DNA of 64,000 nucleotides from Candidatus Altimarinota bacterium (GTDB lineage Bacteria > Patescibacteriota > Gracilibacteria > BD1-5 > UBA6164): the NCBI GenBank assembly GCA_028689115.1, contig JAQTWV010000001.1:409439-473438 (forward strand), given 5' to 3'. The position numbers were made by a program, and so were the translations under genes. The notes beneath the pieces were generated by a model. It was not told the DNA's origin. It did not search any database and saw only the letters and a program-made list of their open reading frames with translations. Of this stretch, positions 21,067-32,282 are shown piece by piece (position 1 is the stretch's first letter; the number at the start of each line of letters is the position of its first letter).

Positions 21067-21730
21067 TATTTAAAAACTCTTTTTTTATTAAATTGTCATT
21101 ATTCCTTATTTTTATAAAATGGGGGTAAAAGTGCTTTTGGAAAAAGCACAAATAACTTAGCTTTATTTTAAATTATTCTCATTTTAATTCCTTAAGTTTT
21201 CTTTCATATTCAGCATCACTTTCATTTGCTTGTATTATACAATATTCAGATTCTTCACATCTATTTGAAAATCATTTTACTGCAATATTTAAATTTGAGA
21301 AATAATCAAATAATAGCCTTTCGTATGGGCTTTGTTTTGCTATAAAGAAACAACTTTTTCAATAATCACTATAAAAGATTTCTTCAATCTCATAAATTTC
21401 TGAACGAAATTGTTGTGCCATTTCAAGCATATCGCTTTTATACTTAATACACTCTTGTTTTTTCTTAAATAAATCATTTTCTTTATCTTTTTTAAGTTCT
21501 TCAACTTGTTTTTCTAATTTTATAATTTTTTCATCTTTTTCATTATTTAAATCAATAGAACAACTAGATAAAATCAAAACTAAAAACATTGATAATAAAG
21601 CTTTTTTCATAATTTTAAATTAAAATATTAAACTTACACTTGCAATATACTTTTTTAATTCAAAAATTCAAAGAATTTTTACCTTATTTTTTACCCCCTT
21701 TTATAAAAATCCTAAAAAGAGTTTTAAATA
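21067..21730. mobile_element. Lipoprotein gene between ~42-bp imperfect inverted repeats
   Basis: Left arm: TATTTAAAAACTCTTTTT (from 21067) and ATTTTTATAAAATGGGGG (21107-21125). Right arm, reversed: TATTTAAAACTCTTTTT (ending 21730) and ATTTTTATAAAAGGGGG. The left arm has ~20 extra bases. Only the lipoprotein gene lies between. This looks like a non-autonomous mobile unit or the two arms of a cassette boundary; no transposase is present. Confidence 0.4.
21173..21610 (-). CDS. Predicted lipoprotein, coiled coil
   Basis: 145 aa. Signal peptide with lipobox: MKKALLSMFLVLILSSCS, Cys at 17. Then a heptad-rich coiled coil (IIKLEKQVEELKKDKENDL..KK), and a globular end with spaced cysteines (QECIKY, KSCFF, RCEESEYC). 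TGA is read as Gly at three positions (SDY-G-KSC, VK-G-FSN, LK-G-E), so this one is adapted to the host code, unlike the small cassettes. It lies inside inverted repeats and between attC-like sites. Confidence 0.7.
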
Positions 21731-21735
21731 TATTA

Positions 21736-21817
21736 CATAACTGAGATATCCCGCAGTATTGCAGGATATGGAGAGAGTGAAGTGCAACGAGCGAACCACA
21801 TATACTGTATTAGGCGA
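21736..21817 (+). repeat. Degenerate attC-like repeat, copy 3
   Basis: ATATCC..GGATAT hairpin (21746-21769), then GGAGAGAGTGAAGTGCAACG and GCGAACC, the same motif as copies 1 and 2, ending TATTAGGCGAG (copy 1 ends GTTAGGCGAG). A lone partner core CGCCTAAC is at 21921-21928, able to pair with TTAGGCG. Confidence 0.4.
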
Positions 21818-22128
21818 GCCCAATGGAGCGATAGTGGAGAAAATTCACTACTTCAACTCATTTTAAATTAAGAAAATTTTTCACCCTTTCATTATTTTAA
21901 AAAAGAGACTTGCAATATGTCGCCTAACTACCCGCTCTAAAATACTAACTTGCTTTTATGTCAAACAAGTATAATATATAAAATATTGAGTAATCATACA
22001 ATTATTATATAAAGTAATATATATAATCAAAATTATTTAATAGAACTATAAAGAGAACATAAATATAGAAATTATTTTTCAAGGACTATCACAATATTTA
22101 TACTAAATACTAAAATTAACTAAAAAAA
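21818..22128. other. Intergenic end of the repeat patch
   Basis: No gene seen. 21818-21930 holds GC-richer sequence ending CGCCTAACTACCCGC. From 21940 it returns to typical AT-rich host sequence before the methyltransferase. Confidence 0.5.
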
Positions 22129-23085
22129 ATGCTAAATAAACTAAACAAAGAATTTATAAATAAATTACAATACATTTACTCTACAAATGATATAAAATTA
22201 ATTGAAGAAGGATTTAAAGTATTAAAAAGAAAAACTGTATTTAGAACAAATACACTTAAATCGAATAATGAAGAAATAGAAAAAGTTCTACTTGAAAAAA
22301 ATATAAAATTTAGAAAAGTAGATTTTTTAAGTAATGCTTATATTTTGGAAGTTGCCGTTGAAAAAGTATTATGGGATTTAGATATTTTTAAAGATGGAAA
22401 AATCTATCTTCAATCACTATCAAGTCAATTACCAGTAGAATTTTTAGATTTAAAAGAGTGCGATAAGGTTTTAGATATAACAGCTGCACCAGGTGGAAAA
22501 ACATCTCAAATTTCAGCTAAATTAAATAATACTTGAGAAGTAGTTGCAAATGATAATAATGCAATAAGGATAGATAAACTAAATTTTACTATAAAAAGAC
22601 AATGATGTAAAAATGTAGTTGTAATTAAAAATGATGCTAGAAATATAGTAAAAGAATACCCTAAATACAATGGTTATTTTGATAAAATAGTAGCAGATTT
22701 ACCTTGTAGTGCTGAATGAAAATTTAACTTAAATATAGAAAAAAGCTATGCATATTGGAAAAATGAAGTAGTAAATAAAAATTATAAATTACAAAAGGAA
22801 ATAATAAAAAATACTATCCCCTTATTAAAAGATGGATGAGAACTTATTTATAGTACTTGTACAATCTCACCAGAAGAAAATGAAGCCATGGTTCATATGA
22901 TATTGTGCGGTTTTCCAGAAATGAAGATTTGTGATATAAGCCTTGATTATGAATATGCTAGAGCTTGAATTAAAAAATACAACAATACAGTTTATAAAGC
23001 TGATGTAACTAAATCTATTAGGATAATTCCAAGCGATGAAAGCGAATGATTTTTTATAGCAAAATTCAAAAAAACAAATGACTAA
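22129..23085 (+). CDS. RsmB/RsmF-type RNA 5-methylcytosine methyltransferase
   Basis: 318 aa. Methylates C5 of rRNA or tRNA cytosine using SAM. Motif I LDITAAPGGKTSQIS (about 119-133), motif IV ADLPCSAEGKF with its cysteine near residue 192, motif VI IYSTCTISPEENE with the catalytic Cys near 244, and a C-terminal FFIAKFKK strand. The standard code truncates it at residue 135 (first TGA). N-terminal VFRTNTLKSN is NOL1/NOP2/Sun-like. Exact target unknown. ATG follows AACTAAAAAAA, no Shine-Dalgarno. Confidence 0.88.
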
Positions 23086-23102
23086 AAGTCATTTGTTTTT
23101 TT
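23068..23102. terminator. Hairpin overlapping the methyltransferase stop
   Basis: AAAAAACAAATGAC-taaaa-GTCATTTGTTTTTT. The stop TAA is in the loop; probably bidirectional for tyrA. Confidence 0.9.
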
Positions 23103-23111
23103 GAATTTTTT

Positions 23112-23909
23112 CTAATTTCTAGCAATAGATATCATACTTTTTAAGTTATCTATTATAAAATTACTATCGTCAATATAAAATCATTTATGAGTTAGAAAAA
23201 AGTATAATACTCTTTGAAAATTTGGAGTCTTAATTTTTGATAATATATCATTATCAATATTATCAAGTGATAATGATAAAAAAATTTCCGCTAAATCTTT
23301 TCATGATTTTATTCACAATAATATTTTTTCTAAAATTATTGTAAAATATGGATTCAATGTAATCATATCTTCAATTACATTTTCTGATGTTTTCCATTGT
23401 GCTAATAAATTAATTACATCTTTATTATCTTTAAAATACATTCATAAAAGTATTTCACAAAAATGTGCTAATCATTGAATAATAGCCATATTTTTATCAT
23501 GTTCTGCTGGAGATAATTCTATTAAATTAACTCATGCATTTTCTAGATTTCTTTCTACTAATAATGAAAAATCATTCTTGTTTTTTGTAACAATTGCATT
23601 TAAATTTTCAGTTACTCATGGGCCAAAAAGACAATGAATATTTGTTACTCTTCAATCAACATTTGGACTAGTTCACATTATTCATGCAAAATTCACTATT
23701 TGAACTGAATTTGAATCCAAAGTTAAAATATTTTCAATCAAAGTACAAGTTAATTTTATTGGAGTTATAATTGCATAATTTCAAGGAAAAATAATTTTTT
23801 GATTACTTCTAACAATTATAGGTAATTTATCACTTCAAGAAAAAATTCACCTATTAATTAAATCTTTTCAATGACTTCAAAATCAACCAGGTATAAATAT
23901 ATGTTTCAT
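23112..23909 (-). CDS. tyrA: Prephenate dehydrogenase-like protein (TyrA family)
   Basis: 265 aa. N-terminal nucleotide-binding start HIFIPGGFGSHGKDL (Rossmann-like GxGxxG with substitutions). Family strings are NIHCLFGPG (usual HPMFGP) and VNLIELSPAEHDKNMAIIQG (usual SPEEHD..MA..QgltHf), then LAHFCEILLG. Would oxidise prephenate to 4-hydroxyphenylpyruvate. Lies 8 bp after pheA, surely one transcript. It is divergent enough that substrate specificity is uncertain. Ends in TAG. Confidence 0.75.
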
Positions 23910-23917
23910 TTTTTTAT

Positions 23918-24997
23918 TTATAAAATTCTTAAATTTCATCACATTTTACTTATTTCATTTTGCACTTTAATTAAATCCTGAGTTTTATCTAAAACCAATG
24001 GAAAATCATATCATCAAGAATTATTTGCAAGTGACATTATAAAATTTAACGATAATCATGCATCCTTAATTATTTTTAATGCATTAGACAATATTCAAGT
24101 AACATCTGGTAGAGTTAATAATCACATAACTTTATCATGAATAATTCATTTAAATTTTTCTGTTTCATCACTTTTTAATGTAGAAATAACACTAAAATGT
24201 GTTTCATTATCCTCAGGACAAAAAGGATTTTCTAATATACTTAATCATCCATTTTTTGCAGCACTCTCACTACAAATTACTCAAATCTCAGGATTATTAT
24301 TTGCATCAACTATTCAATCTACATTAGTTTTTGTTTTTACTAATTTAACTTTATTAACTAATGAATTTTTTGTATTATTTTGAAATAATCTTCATCAAAC
24401 AGCAGTTAATTCATCAAAAACAACTTTAGAATTTATCTTATCTAAATCATTTTCATCTATTAATAAATCAAATCTATATATATTTCTTCAATATGGTGTT
24501 GAGTGAAGATATTGTAAATTAATTCAATTTTTAGCTAAAACTTCTAAAGAATTTCATAAACTTCCAGGAATATCTTCAATTTCTAAAATAACCTTTGATG
24601 TTTCATATAAATTTGGAGTTTTATAAGCATCGTTAAAAAGTGAACTTGAATCAGCTCATAATTTTTTAAGTCATTCAGAACATTGCATAAGTGCTTGTGG
24701 ATGTGCTCTAATTTCAGTTATTTCTTCCAAAGTTCATTTAGATGCTAAAACATGATGTATTTTTAATGGAAAATAACCAAGCATTTTAGCTTCTTTAATT
24801 TTCCAAATATTTCACATTACCTCTTCAACTGGACCTCAATAAACATTAAGTTTTGGTAATAATCAAACTGATCTATTTCATCATAAAAAATTTAATGTAT
24901 CTAGATTTGAGTTTTGAGGAACATAAATTCATGGAGATCACATTCAAAGATAAGAATCATGAGTATAAGTTCCATTTTTTAATCAAGCAACTTGCAT
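23918..24997 (-). CDS. pheA: Prephenate dehydratase-like protein with two ACT domains
   Basis: 359 aa. N-terminal PDT half: YVPQNSN, GGPVEEVMG, FPLKIHHVLASKG, AHPQALMQCSEGL (usual SHPQAL.QC, near residue 97). An ACT domain follows at about 125-175 (VILEIEDIPGSLGNSLEVLA). Then the second PDT half, IGVICSESAAKNGGLSILE and NETHFSVIST, where the catalytic TRF is THF. A C-terminal ACT (VMGLLTLPDVTGILSNALK) ends it. An ACT inserted between PDT halves is unusual. Family clear; activity uncertain because of the His in place of the Arg. Confidence 0.75.
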
Positions 24998-25029
24998 AAA
25001 AAAAATATATATAATAATAATTATATATA

Positions 25030-25057
25030 TTTATAATAATTTTACACAATAAGTCAA
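25030..25057 (-). promoter_or_regulatory. pheA-tyrA promoter
   Basis: TTGACT, 16-bp spacer, TATAAA on the minus strand, 33 bases before the pheA ATG. Confidence 0.5.
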
Positions 25058-25070
25058 TATTGTTGTTTTA

Positions 25071-26156
25071 TTAGTTATTAAATTTAAACAACATTATATC
25101 ACCATCTGCAACAACATAATCTTTTCATTGTAGTGATACTTTTCATTGTTCTCTTGCTTTTGACCAACCACCAAATTCAACTAAATCCTTCCAATTTACA
25201 ACATCAGCTTTAATAAATCATTTTTCAAAATCGCTGTGAATAACTCAAGCAGCTTTTGGTGCAGTATCTCATTTGTGAATAGTCCAAGCTCTTACCTCTT
25301 TTTCTCAAGCAGTAAAATAATACATAAGTCCCAAAGCTTCATAACTTGTTTTAATTAAATCATCGAGTCATGTGCTTTTTAATCACATTTCAGTTAAAAA
25401 TTCTGTTTTTTCTTCAGCTGTCATTTCAATCATATCTGATTCTAATTTTGCACAAATTGGTACAACTCTACTATTTGATTTTTCAAGTCATAAAATCTTT
25501 TTTAATTCATCTTCACTTGTATCCATCATATCTTCTGAAACATTACAAGCGTAAACAAATTCTTTATTTGTTAATAAATGTAAATCTTTTAATGCATGCA
25601 ATTCTTCTGGTTTTAATCACATATTTATAGTTAAAACTCAACTATTTAATCATTCTAAAACTCTATTATAAACATCAACTGCAAAAGCTATATCTTTGTC
25701 ATTTCTAGCTTTTCTAGCATCACTTCATATTCTTTTAGTTACTGTTTCTATATCTGCTAAAATAAGTTCTGCATTTATTACTTCTATATCACTTTTAGGA
25801 TCAACTTTTCAATGAACATGAATTATATCATCATTTTCAAATATTCTTACAACTTGTAAAATAGCATTTGCTTCTCTAATATTAGCAAGAAATTTATTAC
25901 CTAGTCATTCACCTGCACTTGCTCATTTTACTATTCAGGCTATATCTATAAATTCACAATTTGCAGGAATAATTAATTGACCATTTACTGCTACTCTTAT
26001 TTTTTCTAGTCTTTCATCATTTACGTTTACTATTCAAACATTTGGTTCTATAGTACAAAATGGAAAATTTTGGGCATCGGCACTATAGTTTTTTGTCAAA
26101 GCATTGAATAAAGTTGATTTTCAAACATTTGGTAATCAAACAATTCCTATTTTCAT
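25071..26156 (-). CDS. ychF: Redox-regulated ATPase/GTPase YchF (Ola1)
   Basis: 361 aa. Obg-related translation-factor NTPase. P-loop [14 protein letters not shown] (residues 6-19), switch II DIAGIVKGASAGEGLGNKFL (about 68-87), the YchF-type nucleotide-specificity segment ACNVSEDMM, and a C-terminal TGS-like domain with WTIHKGDTAPKAAGVIHSDF and [17 protein letters not shown]. Usual length. Single gene. Confidence 0.95.
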
Positions 26157-26217
26157 ATTCTTCTAATTATTTTTAAAATTTTGCTCATTATAAGAACAAA
26201 ATTCATTTTTCAAAAAA

Positions 26218-26243
26218 AATAATTCCAGTTTACTGGAATTATT
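26218..26243. terminator. Terminator
   Basis: AATAATTCCAGT-tt-ACTGGAATTATT, overlapping the stop of the next gene. Confidence 0.75.
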
Positions 26244-27054
26244 GATTAAAAACTAATAATGCTTGTGAGTTATAAGCATTCAAAGCTCTAGCAACATTTG
26301 TATTTAAAGCTCTATTTTCTGATTCATTTATATAATCTATAATTATTTTTTTTATTACATACATTCATTTAGAAAACTCTAAATCTTTTAATCAATTTGA
26401 TAATTCATCAATAAAATTTATAGTTTTTTCTCCATCAAACCTTAGTTTATTATTATTTAATAAATGAGATATAAAATCATATATTATATTGCTTAACAAT
26501 TTTCATCAATTTATTCAATCTTTAAATTGAGTATAATATGAATATGTAGATAATAAAAATTCTAAAAATGATTTTCAATTTATCTCAGATATAGCATTAA
26601 AATCAGGTTTTTCTCATTTATAAATGATTTCAATATATTTTTTACATTCTAGAAAATTTTTTATTTCCATATCTCATTCGATTTTCATAGCAGACAACAT
26701 TTCTCATAAAAAAATATCTTCTCTAGATAACTTTACTCATTCAATTACCATGAAATCTCTAACATCGCTTTCAGAAAATAAATATAATATAAGTAAAAAA
26801 TTAAAACCATTTACTCTTAAGTTATTTATCACATCAAGTAAATTAGAATTTTTTCTTATATCAATTTCAATCAAAAAGTCTCAAATTATAGAATTTGAGT
26901 CAGAAAATGCAGATAACCTATCAACTATGTTTTTTATTTTTAATTCTGAAATTGAGCAATCAATTACTTCATTTGATATATCAGCTAATTTTCAAGCTAA
27001 AATTGATTTAATTTCGTCAGAATCAGAAATAGGTGAAGCAATATTTTTAAACAT
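26239..27054 (-). CDS. Orphan helical cytoplasmic protein
   Basis: 271 aa, unrecognised. No signal peptide or membrane span; Asp/Glu/Lys/Ile-rich, alpha-helical throughout (e.g. SEDEIKSIL, ISREDIFLGEMLSAMKIE). About a dozen TGA glycines confirm the frame. An antisense open frame (26624-27103) is a shadow. It has its own terminator and an upstream terminator-bounded region. Confidence 0.6.
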
Positions 27055-27106
27055 ATTTATAAATAAAATTGTATTAAAATTATTATATCATAAATATTTT
27101 TAAAAC

Positions 27107-27135
27107 AAAAAAAACTAGCGAAAAGCTAGTTTTTT
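27107..27135. terminator. Terminator
   Basis: AAAAAAACTAGC-gaaaa-GCTAGTTTTTT. Confidence 0.9.
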
Positions 27136-27433
27136 AGTAAATTCATCTATTTCATAGAACAAAACTCATAAAATTCATTTGATCTTCTATTTTTTGCTCA
27201 AATATATCACTACATATTAAATTTTCATTTTCTGTAAATGGTCTTCTCATAAATGCAATTAGAAAAGTTTTTTCACAAAAATATTGTTTTTTATCTTCTA
27301 TACTATTAAGTTCATTAGCTGAAACGCTATTTTTAAATCTACTTATACTATCACCTAGATAATCTGCTCAAACTAAATTAAAGTTTAAGAATAGATATGA
27401 AATTAAAACAAAAAATAATAAAATTTTTTTCAT
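27134..27433 (-). CDS. Small secreted protein, unknown
   Basis: 99 aa. Clear signal peptide MKKILLFFVLISYLFLNFNL followed by VGA-D (probable cleavage after residue 23). The mature ~76 residues contain two cysteines (QYFCEK, NLICSD), probably a disulphide. Not recognised. Terminators on both sides isolate it. Confidence 0.65.
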
Positions 27434-27491
27434 AGAAGCAATTTAATAATGTATTAAATATAATATATACTTATTCATAATTTTGGCAAAT

Positions 27492-27518
27492 AAAAAAGAA
27501 AGAAAATCTTTCTTTTTT
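27492..27518 (-). terminator. valS terminator
   Basis: AAAAAAGAAAGA-aaa-TCTTTCTTTTTT just after the valS stop. Confidence 0.9.
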
Positions 27519-27519
27519 A

Positions 27520-30204
27520 TTATTTATTTAATTTAGACATCTTTTCTTTTAATTTACTCAATTTATCAAGGGCTTGTTCCTTTTTCTCCATTTCAGCTCT
27601 TACTAGTTTTTCAGGTGCTTTACTTATAAAAGTTTCGTTTAATAATTTTTTATCAAGTATAGCAATATATTCTTTTGTATCTTCAATTTGTAGATTTAAT
27701 CTTTCAAGTTCTTTATCTAAATCAAGAGCATTTGCAGTATCTATAAAAACTTCAACTCAAGCTTTAATTACTCAAAATGCATAATTATCTCAAGCAGGTT
27801 TTTTATCAACTAACTCAATAGAATCAGCTTTTACTATTCAAGCAATCAAGTCTAAAACTTGCTCTAAAATATCCTTATTTTTTTGTTTAGCATAAATTTT
27901 TAAACCAATTGTTTTATTTGGAAGTATATTGTTATCCGCTCTAATAGATCTAATTTCTTTTATTACATCAAATACTAAAACATTTTCTTTTTCCAAATTT
28001 TCATTTCTATCAATAGAAACTTTTCACCAATTTGCATCTATTAATCATCAAGTAAAACCTAGTTTATTATATATTTCTTCAGTAACAAAAGGTATGTAAG
28101 GATGCCATAATTTAAGTAATATATTCATTACATAAGTTATAACTTTTTCACCAAATTTAGAAGTTTCTTTAGTTAGTTTATATTCTTCTATATAGTAATC
28201 ACAAAATTCATTTTTTGTAAATATTTGTAACTCTTGACCTGCTTCAGAAAAATCAAAACTTTCCATAGAAGTAGAAACTAAATCTGATAAATATCTAATT
28301 CTTGATAAGATCCATTTTTCATGAAACATCAAATTATTATAATTTTTTATTAAATCTGCTTCAATAGAATCAATATCATTTTCAATATTTTCTAAATTAG
28401 TTGAAACAAATCTAGATGCATTCCATAATTTATTGATAAAAATCATATTATTTTCTACATTTTCTTCATCAAATTTTAAGTCATTTCAAGGAGTATTTCA
28501 TATAGAAAGAGTTAATCTAAGTGCATCAGTTCCATATTTTTCAATCATATCAACTGGATCTACTCAATTTCCAAGACTCTTACTCATTTTTCTACCAATT
28601 TTATCTTTTACTAATCAATGTAAGTAAATAGTTTTAAATGGAGTTTCTCAAGTAAATTCATATCAAAATAACAACATTCTAATTACCCAAAAGAAAATTA
28701 TATCATGACCTGTTTCTAAAACACTTGCAGGATAAAATTGTTTTATTAAATCATTTTGAGATGAAGTATCATCCATATTGTAATCAAGTACAGCAAATGG
28801 CCATAATGCAGAAGAAAACCAAGTATCAAGTGCATCTTTATCTCTAGTTAAAACAATTGCGTCATTGTTATAATGTGCCTTTGCAACTTCATAAGCCATC
28901 TCTTCATTTTCTGCACAAAACATTTCTCCATCTGAACCATACCAAACTGGGATTTGATGTCACCAAATTAATTGTCTAGATATACACCAATCTCTTAGAT
29001 TATAAATCCAATCTTCAAATGTTTTGTTAAATCTTTTTGGAACTATTTCAAAATCTTTTTTCTTATAACCAGCAATTACTTTTTTAGCAATTGGTTCTAT
29101 TTTTACAAACCATTGTTTTGAAATAATTGTTTCAATTTTTGCGTGACTTCTCTCTCCATAACCAACTTTTGAAGTATGTTCTTCTATTTTGATTAAGTTT
29201 CATTTTGATTTCAATAATTCAACTATATTTTCTCTAGCAGTCATAAAATCTTGACCTGCAAATATACCTGAAACATCAGTCATTTTACCATCTTTTCATA
29301 AAACTATTTTATTTAATGGTAAATCATGTCTTTTTGCAACTTCAAAATCGTTTGGATCGTGAGCTGGAGTGATTTTTACAGCACCAGTTCCAAATTCCAT
29401 ATCAACCATTTCATCAGCTATAAGAGGTATTTCTTTATTTACAATAGGTAAAATAAGTTTTTTCCCTGCTTTAAGCAATTTTTTATATCTTTTATCTTTT
29501 GGATGAACAGCTACAGCTACATCTCATAAAAGTGTTTCTGGTCTAGTTGTAGCAACAACTATTTCATTATCACTTCATGAAACAAAGTAAGTTATATGGT
29601 ATAATTTTCCTTTTTCTTCTTTGTAAATTACTTCTTGATCAGATACAACAGTATCCAAAACTGGATCATAATTTACCATATATTCTCATTTATAAATAAG
29701 TCATTTATTGTATAAATCAACAAATGCTTTATTTACTTTTTCATTCATATCTGGATCCATTGTAAATTTTTCTTTTGACCAATCACAACTTGCTCACATT
29801 TTTCTAAATTGGCTTTGTATTTCTCAACCATATTTTTTAGTCCAATCCCAACATTCTCCTAGAAACTCTTCTCTTGAAATATTGTGTTTATTTTTCCCAT
29901 CTTTTGCTAATTTTTCTTCAACTTTTACTTGAGTAGAAATTCATGCATGATCTGTTCCTGGTAATAAAAGAGTAGAATCACCTTTCATTCTATGGTATCT
30001 AGTCATTATATCTTCTAGAGTTAACATAACAGAATGTCATACATGTAATTTAGAAGTTACATTTGGAGGTGGCATAGGTATATAAAAACTCTCTCAAGTT
30101 TTAGATTCTTTTGGCTTAAAACTACCATTTTTTTCCCAGTTTTTATAAAGTGATTCCTCAAATGCTTTTGGATCATATTTTTTTGGAAATTCATTATTTG
30201 TCAT
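27520..30204 (-). CDS. valS: Valyl-tRNA synthetase
   Basis: 894 aa, class I synthetase. HIGH region [20 protein letters not shown] near residue 45-65; editing-domain start [27 protein letters not shown] near residue 538; C-terminal coiled-coil tRNA-binding arm ending KEKMSKLNK. Many TGA glycines. All short open frames on both strands between 28.0 and 29.9 kb are pieces or shadows of this gene. Single transcript, no Shine-Dalgarno. Confidence 0.96.
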
Positions 30205-30304
30205 TTTTCTAAAGTTTAATAATTAAATTTATATAATTGCTTGTTAGTAAATTTAATCGACTCGTCTTGCAAAATAATATGTTGTCATATTATCAAATTT
30301 GTAT

Positions 30305-30349
30305 TAAAAAATAAGCTTATAGGCATTATACCAACAAGCTTATTTTTTC
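30305..30349 (-). terminator. Terminator of WG-repeat gene
   Basis: AAAAAATAAGCTT and AAGCTTATTTTTT around a ~19-base loop. Confidence 0.75.
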
Positions 30350-30383
30350 AAAATTTAGTTTATAAATTACATGAAAAAAGTAA

Positions 30384-31871
30384 TTATTCTTCGTCATAAT
30401 AAAGATCTTCAAAATTATCATTATTAATTTTTATATATTTTTTAAAACCTAAAATTTTATAATAAAATTTATTTTTTAATCTATCATAATGAATATGATC
30501 ATAATATTTTCATTCTGGTAATACTTGTTTTCAAGTTTTATCTAATAATATTTCTCATTTTCAGTTTTCACCTGCAACTATTAATCAAGTTTCTTCAATA
30601 TAATCAAAAATTATATAATATTTTCATTCTGATGATACTTGTTTTCAAGTTTTATCAAATAATACTTTTCATTTACCTATTTCATTTGCAACTATTAATC
30701 AAGTTTCCTTAAAAGAATCAAAATCAAAAAATATATATTTTTTTCATTCTGGTGATACTTGTTTTCAACTTTTATCTAATAATATATATCATTTATCTAT
30801 TTCATTTGCAACTATCAATCAAGTTTTTTTAAAATAATCAAAGTTAAAACTTTGATAATATTTTCATTCTTGTGATACTTGTTTTCAATTTTTATCTAAT
30901 AATATACTTCATTTACCTATTTCATCTGCAACTATTAATCAAGTTTCTTCAAAATTATTAAAATCTATGTATCTATAATATTTTCATTCTGTTAATACTT
31001 GTTTTAAAGTTTTATCAAATAATACGTTTCATTTACCTACTTCATTTGCTACTATTAATCCAGTCTCTTCAAAATTATCAAAATCAAAACCATTATAATA
31101 TTTTCATTCTGGTGATACTTGATTTAAAGCTTTATCAAATAATACTCCTCAATTAAGAAATTCATCTGCTACTATTAATCCAGTCTCTTCAAAATTATCA
31201 AAATCTATGTATCTATAATATTTTCATTCTGGTGATACTTGTTTTCAAGTTTTATCAAATAATACTTTTCAGTTACCACATTCATCCGCAACTATAAATC
31301 AAGTTTCTTTAATATAATCAAAACCATTATAATATTTTCATTCTGGTGATACTTGTTTTCAAGTTTTATCAAATAATACTTTTCATTTTCAAAAATATTC
31401 ATGTATTATAAATGAATCATTTCAAATTTTTATGTTTTTAATTCATAAACAACCTAAACTATCACTAATTTTTTCATTTATTTCATCTATATTACTTCTA
31501 ATAGTAATTAATGATATAACACTCTTAAAATAATTTTTTATGTTTTTTAAATCTATATTTGCTTTAAATTTTGATAATAATTCATTATTTCATTTAAATA
31601 CAATTTTTTTATTAAAAAAATCTGTGTATATTTCTTTAAAATCTGGATTATCCAGTAAAGTTATTAAATCTTTTGATTCTTCTATTGTAATAGAAGATCA
31701 ATTTATCACTTTTAAAAATATTGTATTATAATACTCTGAATTAATTTTCTTTGTTTTAATCAAACAAATACTAAAAACTCTATTAAAAGTTTCACTTTTT
31801 ACAACTTCTTCTACTGTTTCACAAACAGTAAATTCTAAGTTATAATCATCTATAGCTAATTCTTGTAACAT
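30384..31871 (-). CDS. WG-repeat protein
   Basis: 495 aa. N-terminal ~170 residues are non-repetitive and helical, with no signal peptide. Then eight ~40-residue repeats, each like GKVLFDKTGKQVSPEGKYY..., followed by ...FEETGLIVADE.NGK, the pattern of WG/KWG beta repeats. The repeat starts recur every 114-120 bases from 30507 to 31335. The genes for repeats 4-8 are nearly identical, showing recent unit duplication. Acidic end NFEDLYYDEE. Such repeats usually form beta-propeller or solenoid binding surfaces; ligand unknown. Confidence 0.8.
30500..31400 (-). repeat. Eight tandem ~120-bp coding repeats
   Basis: The string TTTTCATTCT (plus strand) recurs near 30507, 30621, 30741, 30861, 30981, 31101, 31221 and 31335, with conserved context encoding WG repeats. 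Not CRISPR: no unique spacers, in-frame unit. Confidence 0.85.
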
Positions 31872-31901
31872 AAACTATATTTTATAAAAATAATATTATA
31901 T

Positions 31902-31929
31902 AGCATACATAATTAATCCGCTTTGTCAA
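31902..31929 (-). promoter_or_regulatory. Promoter of WG-repeat gene
   Basis: TTGACA, 16-bp spacer, TATGCT. Confidence 0.4.
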
Positions 31930-31944
31930 ATATTTTTTAAGTAA

Positions 31945-31976
31945 TAAAAAAGCCAAAAATGGCTTAAATAATTTTT
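31945..31976 (-). terminator. Weak terminator of the 67-aa gene
   Basis: AAAAAAGCC-aaaat-GGCTT with a nearby T tract on the minus strand. Confidence 0.45.
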
Positions 31977-32004
31977 ACTGGATTTTCAAAATTTAGTTTA
32001 TAAA

Positions 32005-32208
32005 TTACATAAAAAATGTAAATGGATTATCTTGAATATTTGTAAATTTTGTTATTTCAGGAGTAGTTAAAATCAGATCATACAAATTATTTGAAGTATT
32101 TTCTATGATTTTTAAACAAATAACAAATGATAACATGAAAACTAAAGACCATCTTGTAGTTTTTCTAATTATTTTTTTATTTTTCTTAAATATTTTACGA
32201 AATTTCAT
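32005..32208 (-). CDS. Small single-span membrane protein
   Basis: 67 aa, not recognised. Highly basic N-terminus (MKFRKIFKKNKKIIRKTTR), one helix WSLVFMLSFVICLKII, and a short outside tail. No TGA codon and no Gly at all. A hairpin follows. Could be a real peptide or a chance frame; basic-then-hydrophobic layout and isolation favour a gene. Confidence 0.5.
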   Translation of the reverse strand: MKFRKIFKKNKKIIRKTTRWSLVFMLSFVICLKIIENTSNNLYDLILTTPEITKFTNIQDNPFTFFM

Positions 32209-32282
32209 AATTATATGATTTAGTTATATTTATATAATTAAATCATATAATAAAGTTTAAGTCAAAAATAAGATTTATCTTG

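Noticed and set aside
22129..22536. 135-aa truncated methyltransferase
   Set aside because: The apparent stop is a TGA Gly codon; the family motifs continue to 23085.
30500..31400. CRISPR-like regular repeats
   Set aside because: The units are in-frame coding repeats of a WG protein, without unique spacers or cas genes. The same holds for 41.4-42.3 kb.
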